Part shown: positions 53,973 through 64,000 of the stretch, piece after piece
How positions within the stretch are numbered: position 1 is the first letter of the stretch
Layout: every line of letters starts with the position of its first letter
From: Eleginops maclovinus
Lineage: Eukaryota > Chordata > Actinopteri > Perciformes > Eleginopidae
DNA length: 64,000 nt
Reading direction: 5' to 3'
NCBI RefSeq assembly: GCF_036324505.1
Contig: NC_086365.1
Span: forward strand, 3,282,655-3,346,654
Program-made: the position numbers and the translations under genes
Notes under the pieces: model-generated
Seen by the model: the letters and a program-made list of their open reading frames with translations, nothing else
Databases searched by the model: none
What the model was told of the DNA's origin: nothing

Positions 53973-54363
53973 TATATGTATGTGTGTAAAAAGATGTGAG
54001 TAGACATTCACAGAGGTCAGGAGTTCAGTAGTCTTATAGCCTGTGGTATAAAACTGTCTCTGAGTCTGGTGGTCTTGGTCCGGATGCTGCGGTACCGTCT
54101 GCCAGACGGCAGCAGACAGAACAGATTGTTGCTGGGGTGATGGGGGTCCTTTAATATCCTACCGGCCTTCTTCCTACACCGCTGGGTGTAGAGGTCCTCC
54201 ATGGATGGCAGCTCCGTCCTGGTGATGTGCTGAGCAGTTTTCACCACCCTCTGTAGAGTCTTACGGTTGAGGGCGGTGCAACTGCCATACCAGGCGGTGA
54301 TGCAGCCAGTCAGGATACTCTCGATGGTGCACCTGTAGAAGTTGCAGAGTATCCTGGAGTCCT
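53587..54363 (-). mobile_element. 5'-truncated L2-type LINE: reverse-transcriptase ORF C-terminus plus 3' UTR
   Basis: On the minus strand an open frame from about 54363 to the TGA at 54017-54019 reads like the C-terminal tail of fish L2-clade LINE ORF2. It contains FYRCTIESILTGCITAWYG, then KTLQRVVKTAQHITRTELPS, then LLPSGRRYRSIRTKT and DSFIPQAIRLLNS. The 3' UTR follows, with the usual GTGCAAATA/AATAGTGCAAA wording. It ends in three copies of an 8-base unit (TTTCAAGG on the plus strand, 53587-53610), the tandem-repeat tail of L2 elements. The catalytic reverse-transcriptase and endonuclease regions are missing, so the copy is dead on arrival, as most LINE insertions are. The C-terminal frame has no stop, which suggests a fairly recent insertion. 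No clear target-site duplication is seen. Confidence 0.88.
53872..53985. repeat. degenerate tandem repeat and AT array inside the LINE 3' UTR
   Basis: A block beginning ATGGCAGATATGTATAATAT occurs at 53874 and again at 53923, a period of 49 bases, and the second copy runs straight into an (AT)n array to about 53985. The array probably arose by slippage inside the LINE 3' UTR after or during insertion. Confidence 0.75.
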
Positions 54364-54780
54364 GTTATAATTGGTTTAAGCCCATTACAGTTTTTTGGCT
54401 TCCTATTCATTTTCCTGAATTATAAGTATTGTGTCAAATTGAATCAGAACCTGCCCTATTGTTTAGTTGTTAAAGTTAACATTTTCAAATTGTTACATTG
54501 AGAGTTGATATAATATGGTTCTGCTTTGTGAAAGCTTGCATCTGCAAGGGCAGAGGAGGAGCAGAGGATGTTCTTTATTAAAATTCACTGACCAATCTGA
54601 CTTTCCCATTTGTCTTGCAAATGAGGTGATGACTTATGGAGGCACCATGAATAGCTTTGATGAAGCCTCTTTCTTAATGCAGTCAAGTGGGTTGGAGGGA
54701 GGTGCGCGTGTTTGTGTCTGTGTGAATCCTGTTGCCAGCTGGCACAGTGTTATTTCAGCAGCTCTCCTCATCTTGCAGGC

Positions 54781-54892
<112 letters not shown>

Positions 54893-55755
54893 ATGCGTGC
54901 ATGTGTGTGGCGTCACATAAGCCTGCATTGCGTCCCTGTGTCCTTTTGAATTAACTCAGTGAACCCCTTTAAACACAGCTGTATATGGTTTAGCCTAAGC
55001 CTGTGGGGATGCAGAGATCACCCCGCAGTGGTAGACAGTTCCCGGGGGTCTTCCCCTTTCCCCTGCGAGCCCCAACAAACACACTGTATTAGCCACATAA
55101 TGACATTCATCACGCATCTGTCACTGTATATCCCTCAATGCGAAAGGCTGGTAAATCACAAAGCGTGTATATATCCGCTTTATGTTCAATTTACAGGTCA
55201 TTTCTATCCTAGGGATGATAATATTTATGAGGTGCCATTGGTGATGCTGAATATAGTGTGTCCATCTTCATAAAAGTATATGCCCCTTCCCTTCACTCTC
55301 TCAATGGCTTAATTCCTCCTGGTTTAAATCACGCTGAAACACTGGATATGTCAGCCTCATCCATGATATCTCATTTTCGCAGAGAATCTATTAGCGTGTC
55401 GCTCAACTAATGAAGTTTTATGTGCTGTATGGACGCAATGAATGACACTCTGATAACCCATTGATTTGGATTGTAAATAGGTTTTCAATTTTCTGTCTGT
55501 TTTGTGAGCTACTGGAAAGTAAATTATATTGAAGCTGACATTTCTGTATATCTTGTGTGTGTGTGCAGGGGCGGGTGCGTGGGGGTGGATGGACGGGTGG
55601 GTTGAATATGTCACTCAGTCATATAATTAGGTAGTTTGCATATTGATGACTTACTGCTTTTTGTGTAAATGTGTGTTTCAGATTTTATTCCATCATCTCG
55701 TATGTGTTTATTCATCCATGTATCATCTCCATCAGCCTCCCCGTCAGGCTAGCAG

Positions 55756-55777
55756 CTGTCTGTCTGTCTGTCTGTCT
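55756..55777. repeat. (CTGT)n tetranucleotide array
   Basis: Five and a half CTGT units, just ahead of a GT array. Confidence 0.95.
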
Positions 55778-55791
55778 ACATAGCTGTGTGC

Positions 55792-55794
<3 letters not shown>

Positions 55795-55865
<71 letters not shown>
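55795..55865. repeat. (TG)n microsatellite, 71 bp
   Basis: Uninterrupted TG array following the CTGT array with a 17-base gap; compound repeat. Confidence 0.99.
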
Positions 55866-55868
<3 letters not shown>

Positions 55869-58132
55869 CCAACACACTGCAGGGCCAGGTGAGTCAATGT
55901 TTTGCCAGCCATTTCTCCAGAGATCCAGGCTCATGTCCATGGAGACCAGACCAAGCCACCCCCACCGTGCCTCTTTCTGTCCCCCCTAGAATTGAACTCT
56001 TGGGATGGGCACTGCAGATGGTCAGGGGGTTGGTAACTGGGGACACATATTATACATGCAAAGAGCCAAGGCAAGGCAACCAAACACAAAGTGATACAAT
56101 GGAGTCAAGCTTAAAGAAAGCACACAGTTCCTCTTTCAACATCCGCTATCCCTTTACATTGAATGCCAAAGTTAAGTGCCAATACAGGTGAAGTGAAAAT
56201 TAAGTATGTGGAGGTCAGGCTGCGGGATGGCTCTGAAGTTGTTCTTGCTTTTAAGCAGTACAAATGATTAAGAATATGCGGGGCAATAGTACAGCAATAA
56301 AATTGTCGCTTTGAGCTTGTAATCTCATTTGGTGGTCTTGTAATTGAAAATAAGAGGACAACAGAACAGTGAAAAATGGTGTTCAATATGTGAAGTCATT
56401 ACTATAGTGGGCTGAACTACCAGTAGGAGAGCTTCCTCTCACTAGTTGCCTCCACTGTAAAACCAACAGGCCCAACATGTCCAAACAGCTGCTAATGAGG
56501 GTATCTTACAATGGTAATGGAAAAACTGAAAAACGACAGGTTATATTCAGCCACAGCGGCGCCTAGCAGCCTTCTGTTTGCCAGGTGTGTTATGGCTCCA
56601 AGTCCTTATGCCGTCAACAAAATGATAATAGTGTCTTCATCTCTTCCACATGGCAAGGTAGACTGATTACGAGCAATCCAGACTGTCTAGTGTGAGGATG
56701 CACTTTTATTTCACTCATCAGCCCTCCTCCTTTTTGTCAAACCCACGCAAAACGCTGAGGTTCTGAGAATCTATTCTTGTAGTCTCCTAATATAATGTAT
56801 GGACAGTAGCTTTCACCAACCTGACCAGAAGCTGTCAGCACAATATCGACTGGCACCGCTCCTCACACTGTTCCTCTTTTTACTTCCCCTTTTGAGCAGC
56901 ATCCACTGGCCAAATGTATGCGTGTATTTATATCTGTAGTAGTTTTGTTTTGTAGGTCCATATCTGCATTCCTCCTGTCTTGGGATATTTACCCATCCTG
57001 ATGTTTTTGGCTTACCTGAATGAATATTTCTAAGGATGTTTTGCGCCTGTAATGCGTTTATTTTGGGTTTGACCGACAGTAAACCGGTCTTCAAAAAGAT
57101 ACGGTCGGCATAAACACTTGAAATCAGTCTGACATGTGTCTGAATACATCATATTAAATATTCAAACACAGGAAACTTTCTAAAGGGCAGGACAACACAA
57201 GTGTATACCAGACACGTGCATGCAAAATTGAATGACTAATCATCAATTGCTGTATCCTCCATTCCATTTTTCTCCGCTTATCATGTTGTTTGTGACAGAT
57301 ATCAAGCATAACTCCACTGATTATAGTTAAAAAATGCTTGCATTCTCCTATGTTCATGGTGTCCGTGATGATAAATCAGCATCACCAGTAAAAAGATGAG
57401 GGAGGAGGAATAGGAAACGAAAATACTTCATTACCCATAAATGTTATTTTCCCTGTTAATTGATTGAACACAGAGGTAACGCATTTACATTTTAAATTGA
57501 TCATTGTCTTCCAAGTCTGACGGAAGAGCTGTAAATTGCGTAATTATGTATGCATGAGTAAATGTCATAAACAGGCAGTGTCACCGCAGAGAAGCCGCTG
57601 TATGTGTTGGAGTGACAGACTATATCATATTCAATTTGCATGGGGTTTTCAACAGAGGGACTGATACACTTTGTTAACAAACAACAACTGTGGACACTGA
57701 GGCGTGATGACAACACACTACTGCTTTGCAATGTTCTGCACCAAAGCTATGAATAAATGAATGAAGGAAAAACAAAACATCATGCTGCTATAATCTGTCG
57801 GCACTGAGTAGGAATAACACAAACAAACTATGCAGACAAAACGCATCTCTAATTTCCAAAAGCTAGGTGAGATTACAAACACAATGCACCAGAACAACAC
57901 AGCTCGGCCTGTTTGTCAAACAATATGCAGGAGAGCATCTTTATTAAAACATGTCAATGGATACCCAAGATGCAGCATTTGTTGTTTGCATCAGCGGTCC
58001 CAGTCACTGAAGGGATCCCTGTCATTGCATTCCTTATGAATCTACCCTGCCTTTAAAATCCTTCATTGCATCTTTTGTACTGTTGTTGTAATACTTTATA
58101 ATCCCACTCTGCATTGCTTGTGTCATTTCCAC

Positions 58133-58154
58133 AATAAAATAAATAAATAAATAA
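58133..58154. repeat. (AATA)n short array
   Basis: About five AATA units after TTTCCACAATAAAATA. Could be an old retroposon tail, but no body upstream of it is recognised. Confidence 0.8.
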
Positions 58155-60692
58155 CTGCCCAAATTAGAATTATGTATGTGTAAAAGCTTCCGTGTCTATA
58201 TTAAGGTCAAGAGAAAAAATCATTTTGATCATTCCACGATGACATGCAGCATGTTTGTAAGCCTTTGGTGAATAGAGTAGAAGCAAATGAGTGTGTTATG
58301 ACATGGAGGCTGAGCTTTCTAAAGCTATTTCACTTCCAGGTAGAGATTATGTGCCGCAGTGAAAGGTGAAACTGATATTTCAGTCTACAGTTGTGTCACA
58401 AATAAAGGGTTAGAAAATAGTTTAATCACAGCTCTCACTGCAGAATGATTTCTAAACGGTTATGCCAAACACATTCAAAGCACAGTCATGGCTATCTGAT
58501 GATACGGGTACCACTTTGAGTGAAAACACATATTTAATACACCTACACTGACAGGAGACATGCTTGGAAACTCAAGGACAGGCATAGCAATTCTTGCTAT
58601 CCATATGAAATGTAGAAATGAAATAAGTCACACATACATAATATCCATCACAAAGCAGGGTTTTGGTCAGGGGAAAATGCAAAATATAAATTGTTAAAAA
58701 AAAGTGGGTTACCTCTTGCAGTTTCTTCTCAAATGTCTATCCTCCACTGTATCCTGTGATGAAAGAGCAACCACCGACCCACCCCCAACAAGTGCAAAAC
58801 GAGAACAAAAACAAGTGACCGCACCGAAAACACTCACACAAGCATTAGCTGGAGCTGATTCCTAATGGCAGACAAATAAAAGTCATGCATGTTAATAACT
58901 ATCCGCCATTATGTGAGGGGTAATTGATGGATAAGTGTTGTTTTAAGGTTAAAAGGCACTCACTGAAAGCGGGTAAGCATATCTTCTAGCTAGATGAATA
59001 AGTGCCATGGCAGATGTTTTTAAAGGCACAATTTTAACACAAATTGAAGCCAGCTAAATTTAAAACATGGATTGAAATCTGCGGGAGCTTCCAAAGTGAT
59101 TGACAGATCTTATAATTCAGGGACTTATACTACACAAGAGCTATATTCAATTATTAATCGTTGCTGATGCTGTTAGAAAGTTGTTTACATCAGGAAGTTT
59201 TGTGAACACAGCAGTAGATTTTGGAAGTCATTTCAAATCATTTAGGAAAGCAAATGCACTGTGTGACAACTGTGTTTTCTATCAATTCCGTTTATTAATT
59301 TGCAATAGCAGACTTTCGAGAGGGAATGAAATGTCATCTCAGTTCATATTGTCAAGCAACAGGAGATATTTGGCAAGTAAAAACATGTTGAAACTGAACC
59401 TGAATAGGAACATATTCACTGACAAACTCTAAAATATGAGGTTGTGCAAATAGCAAGACGGTATCTGTGATCATTCACTTAAAAACCCTAGCCTGTGAAC
59501 ATAATACAGGCAGTGATTGCATTTCTTAACAGAAAATAATTAAGAAAACAAATTAGCAGTATATAAATGCAATTTCTAAGCAGGGATGATGTGATTACTC
59601 TTTACTATATTTGGGCTTTAGGGAAGAACACAATTCCACATTTAGTTTTTTTGAAATATTGAAGGGTAACAATAACGCTGATCTATGATAAACACCTTGT
59701 GAATTGCATTTGTTTTGAGAGATACAAATTGATCTATAAGTCTATTAATCACAGGCCTAACATGTACCTGAGATAAGGTAGGGTGCGATTGAAATACTGG
59801 AACTTTTCCAGTAGCTCAACACTCCACAGTAAACACCAGTCTCCCATCTTTTTTTAAAGAACGTGCACACTCTCTTCCACTTAAACAACCGCATGCACAC
59901 AAACACACAAAAGAAGAAGTGGATGAAGGAGAAGACTTCAGCAAGCTGACAAGCAGAAGATTAATCCATCTTTCCCAGCCAGTCACTCCCACTCCCTCCC
60001 TCCTCCCGTTTCTCTTTCCAGCCTCATTGTTTTCAATAAAGTGTCAAGACTGGCCATTGTATAATCACATTTGTGACTTGGGATCTGGGATTCAGATGCA
60101 ATCAATGTCTATTAGAATCACAGGGTTATTGATTGAAAGCGGATAGATGGTGTGAGCGATCTCTCTCCTTTCCATCCTCACTCTATTCCTCACACATCGT
60201 GTACACATATTTATATAGTGCCAAGGCTCGGACCCTGTCCATTCCTGTCTACAGGCTGCTGGCATTTCACTGTTAGAACACATGATAAGGGAATACATGT
60301 TGAAAGGAAATAATATACATAAAGAAAGCCCTTAAGTTTCAAAAACAGTTAACCCCCAAATCCCTTTTTGAGTTACTGCTACTTCTTAAAGTCAGATCAG
60401 TGTCTATGCATGCATCTAATATAATTTTGTTGATTTATGTATTAGGTATATCAATTCACCCTAAATTCAATAAACTGCTGTGAGGGATTATTCTAACATG
60501 ATCTGAGTATCTGACCATTTTAACATGTTACGTCTAACAACATGCAAAATGAGCATTTCATAAACTGTGTAGTTGTGTGTTAGCATGAAATTAAAACCCT
60601 AAATGGGATTTGAATTAAAACAAAAAGTGTATTAAGTATGGAGCAGGTGCTTTGTTTGTTCTTACATCATATCTTACATCAGGTATAATTAA

Positions 60693-60693
60693 T

Positions 60694-60777
<84 letters not shown>
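60693..60777. repeat. (TG)n microsatellite, about 85 bp
   Basis: TG array with a single T insertion near its left end. Confidence 0.98.
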
Positions 60778-60778
<1 letters not shown>

Positions 60779-61519
60779 GACATACAGCAGTGTTTATCAG
60801 CCTTGGTCTGTGCAGCATTTCCACAAGGTGACATATAGGAGACAGTTCCCACACTGAGGGTAACTGCTGTTCATCACTGCTTCTCGAAACGTCACCCAGG
60901 CTCACAAGGGCTATATATCAGGATGTATGTGTGTATATGTGTATGTATACAAGAAGGGCAAATAGAGTAGTAATATTCAGAAGTGCAGATGATGTCTACA
61001 GGATGGTACTTTGATGTCACACCTTGTCAAGACTGTCAGGACAAATGTAGTTGAAAGAGCAATTATAATGTCAATATCACTTCTTTTTGAGAGAGAGAAA
61101 CTGTCAGGTTTTGTCAATAAAAGTCCAAACTGTTTGTGTGTGTAGCAACTCACACACTGTGATTCTTCATCTTATTGTGGGGAATATGTTTTTCCCCTTG
61201 TTCCCATCTACAAAGGTCAGCGAGCAGGTTAACCTCCAACGCAGCAGGGAAAGATTGAGTGTATTTGCTCAAAGATGCTTCAGCATCACACATTGGCCCG
61301 AAGTAGAGCTCTTTCTCGTGTGAGCTGTATTGACACTCGTTTGATCAGATGGGGACGCTGTTCAAAAAGATGCCAATTGGACTCAAACGTTGTCAGTGAG
61401 GTGCATTGGATGGGATTCAGTTTATTGTCAGATATCTGTGATAACTGGAAAATACCTGACAAATGAATAGAACAAAAATCACCTGCATTGTACTCAATGT
61501 CACCCAAGGACTATATTGA

Positions 61520-61790
61520 GCTTTAGACAAGTAAGAAAAGTAGGGGTAATTTGTCTGGCTCTTGAAAGGGGCTCTTCTGGGGTGAAGAATTTGGTTTAAA
61601 GGTTAGAATTAAGTTAGGAAAAGGGTTGGAGTTGTGGTATATAGTTAGGATGGATAAGGTTCACATTTGAGGCTATAGGGACTGTATTATGTCACTGAGT
61701 ATAGAAGTATCTCACAAGTATAGAAGTGCAATAGAAGTGTGTGTGCCTGTGAGGGTGTGTGTGAACTTGTGAGTGCGTGTTAAAAAGCCT
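61520..61790 (+). repeat. remnant of a GT-tailed interspersed repeat
   Basis: TTAGGTT-like runs lead into GGGACTGTATTATGTCACTG, then AGTATAGAAG repeated, then a GTGTGTG stretch. This resembles a fish repeat in which GGTTAGG-type sequence is followed by a conserved block and ends in a GT array. The match is from memory and the copy is diverged. Confidence 0.4.
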
Positions 61791-62506
61791 TAAGTCCCAG
61801 GACAACTCATTAAGTGTGTAGCCCTTTCATAGAAGCATAAGGAGAGCAGGACACTGTGCTGCAGTCTGCAATCAGCATGCCAGTCACACACAGGGAGCCA
61901 TATGTGTGTGTGAGGGGGGGGACATACACATCACAATCACAGTTCCAGGAACCATGGAGGGTTTTTTTGCCTCTCACGCATTTTCTAAGCCGCCCAAAAG
62001 TACACGCAAATATGTACACACACATGCACGCACGCACGCAGCGCGCAACTAAATGCACAAATGTTACAAAGGCTGACATGGATTTATGTTTCCCACTGCT
62101 GAAGAAAACAAGCCTCTGGAAAAGGGGAAAATTCAACCAAAGATTGGGAACACCCATTGTTCACAATGAGGCACACACAAACATGGACAAAAACACACAC
62201 ACTCCCCTTTAACTGGAAATAGTTTATTGACTGTGCAGTGTTTAAAGCAGACTTGTGTGTAAGAGGTTGTTGATTTAGGCACTCCATGCTACTGTGTCTC
62301 CTGAATGGAATAATCGAGTATGGGACTTTTATTGACATATGCACACATGTAAAGAAAAAGCACACACGCTCACATTGATTCATGTTGATGGACGAGGAAA
62401 TCTGTGCAGTAGGTTTGCTGTGATCATGGATAAGAATCCGTCGGATTTAAGTTATTTGAATGGAAATGAAGCACAGGATTATGTTTGGTTACTGTCTTGG
62501 GGTGAA

Positions 62507-62508
<2 letters not shown>

Positions 62509-62589
<81 letters not shown>
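62509..62589. repeat. (GT)n microsatellite, 81 bp
   Basis: Uninterrupted array; first of two GT arrays separated by 132 bases. Confidence 0.99.
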
Positions 62590-62592
<3 letters not shown>

Positions 62593-62721
62593 TTGTTGAA
62601 GTGATTTGTGACATGACTAGGGACAACGACATTTTAATGAGCGTTTGTTTGATTTGGGAATTGGAAACTGGAAGGCCTTTTCTTTATGCTGATTTGCTCT
62701 GCTTAGTAATAAAGTAAATAC

Positions 62722-62722
62722 T

Positions 62723-62815
<93 letters not shown>
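62722..62815. repeat. (TG)n microsatellite, 94 bp
   Basis: TG array with one T insertion near its left end; second of the close pair. Confidence 0.98.
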
Positions 62816-62816
<1 letters not shown>

Positions 62817-63429
62817 TTTCCTTTCTGTTATACATTTGTTTTTCTCTGGTTTCATCCTCCTGTTATTTTCCATTGTCTAACCTTTGTTCGAAATTCAATA
62901 TTTCTAAACACAGAGGAGAAAAGGAGATCTTAACAAAGCTGGAGAGAGGGTAAATGAAGGAGAAATGACATGAATCTTTTCTGCGACTCTCTTTCTCTGC
63001 CAATCTCCTGCTCGATGAATGCGAGTGGGGGAAAAAAACGCAAACAAAAGGAAAATAGTCTATGCACCTCCATCTTTCCTCAGCCTCTTGACAACTCCAC
63101 AGCAATCGATAATCAATCCCTAATCTCTCTCATCTCTCTTACCTCCTCTTTTCTTTCAAACCTTTCCATGTCACTAGCTAAGGTATTGAATCTGCTGCGT
63201 GGGCACGCACAGAACCATGCAGACCGACACAAATTAGGTTTTTACGCATGGTCACATGCACACAGGTGAAAAGAAAAACAGCTCCCGCACAATGAAATAC
63301 TGAAAACTCATTTGCAAAAAAACATTTTCATCTAACAAACATTTTATTCCTCCAGATGATGACTAACTACACAGAATGTGATACTTCTCTCATGCACACT
63401 GGGTGCAGGTTTGGTTTCAGAAGGGGCTA

Positions 63430-63735
63430 CTTCTTGGCTGCAGCCACTTCCTGAAGTCTTACTGGTACCATGAGGTTACCAGGCAACAACAGGAGGCTAC
63501 ATGAAGTTACTGCACCTGGCAGAGAGATACCGGACCCACAAAAGCACAAAAGTATACTTCTGTTTTATATGGGTTAAACACAGGAAATATAACCTGTTGA
63601 AGGCAGGGTTTTTAACCTTTAGACAGAGACAGGCTAGCTGTTTCCCCTTGCTTACAGTCTTTGTGGTAAGCTAACTGCTACTTTCTGCAGCTTCACATTT
63701 ACTGTGCAGACATTAGGAGTCATCTAAAATGACCC
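63430..63735 (+). repeat. degraded teleost interspersed repeat
   Basis: The order CTGCAGCCACTTCCTGAAGT, TATACTTCTGTTTTATATGG, TTTAGACAGAGACAGGCTAG, CTGTTTCCCCTTGCTTACAG and TCTTTGTGGTAAGCTAACTG, then GCAGCTTCACATTTACTGTG and CAGACATTAGGAGT, matches a repeat I recognise from many percomorph fish genomes. It is non-coding and of unclear class. It supports a teleost origin for the window. Confidence 0.6.
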
Positions 63736-64000
63736 AACTTTTTTAACTGATCATTAACAATCAGGTAAGTCTGTCTTACGTCTTTAACCACTTATTATCA
63801 AGTACAATTAAAATGTGACATAAGACTACAAGTTCATTTCCCCCGGAATGCTGTTCTTTGCATCCGAAGATTTGATCTTAGTGTGTTTTAAGGAAGATAA
63901 CAAAGTGAGACACTGTCACCACTCAATCTAAAGAAAGAACCTCCCAGTAATTACGTCTGTATTGGACAATTCAAAACATGTTACATTTGGCATCAAATTA

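Noticed and set aside
58020..58154. Possible retroposed gene with a poly(A)-like AATA tail
   Set aside because: No coding or RNA-gene body is recognisable upstream of the tail and no target-site duplication is visible.
59100..59432. 110-codon plus-strand frame upstream of the gene
   Set aside because: No similarity that I recognise to any family, AT-rich codons, and no promoter or polyadenylation context.

Overview
The window reads as vertebrate, almost certainly teleost fish, nuclear DNA. It is about 40% GC by eye, contains very long (CA)n/(GT)n arrays, fish-type interspersed repeats and GT-AG introns, and has no bacterial gene organisation. It holds the 5' part of one protein-coding gene on the minus strand, a class A plexin that best fits plexin-A4 (plxna4). 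Plexin-A4 is a transmembrane semaphorin receptor acting in axon guidance.

Read in gene order (right to left), the layout is as follows. (1) 64000 to about 50040: upstream intergenic DNA rich in GT microsatellites, with a 5'-truncated L2-type LINE (53587-54363), a degraded teleost repeat near the right edge (about 63430-63735), a GT-tailed repeat remnant (about 61520-61790) and a 23-base G run. (2) About 49060-50040: a CpG-rich promoter block containing a predicted untranslated first exon that ends in a strong donor at 49417. (3) 28073-49416: a 21.3 kb intron 1 with three very long dinucleotide arrays, a short inverted-repeat transposon (33782-34014) and a TAG triplet array. (4) 26724-28072: exon 2, with 104 nt of 5' leader and 415 codons covering the signal peptide and most of the sema domain. 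(5) 16274-26723: a 10.4 kb intron 2 containing an unexplained CpG-rich block (about 19840-20330) and a poly-C run. (6) 16091-16273: exon 3, 61 codons, phase 0 at both ends. (7) 1-16090: the start of intron 3, with a 193 bp CA array and homeodomain-motif clusters. The rest of the gene (end of sema, PSI and IPT domains, membrane segment, GAP domain) lies beyond position 1.

No other protein-coding gene, tRNA, rRNA or CRISPR array could be supported. Most open frames are translations of CA/GT repeats or chance frames. The points most worth a second look are: the upstream-ORF-rich leader; the CpG island inside intron 2; the self-complementary GT and CA arrays of intron 1; the homopolymer G/C runs; the two read-through frames that would give soluble truncated sema proteins; and a few palindromes and motif clusters that could be conserved regulatory elements. 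I found no convincing evidence of a wholly new biological system here.
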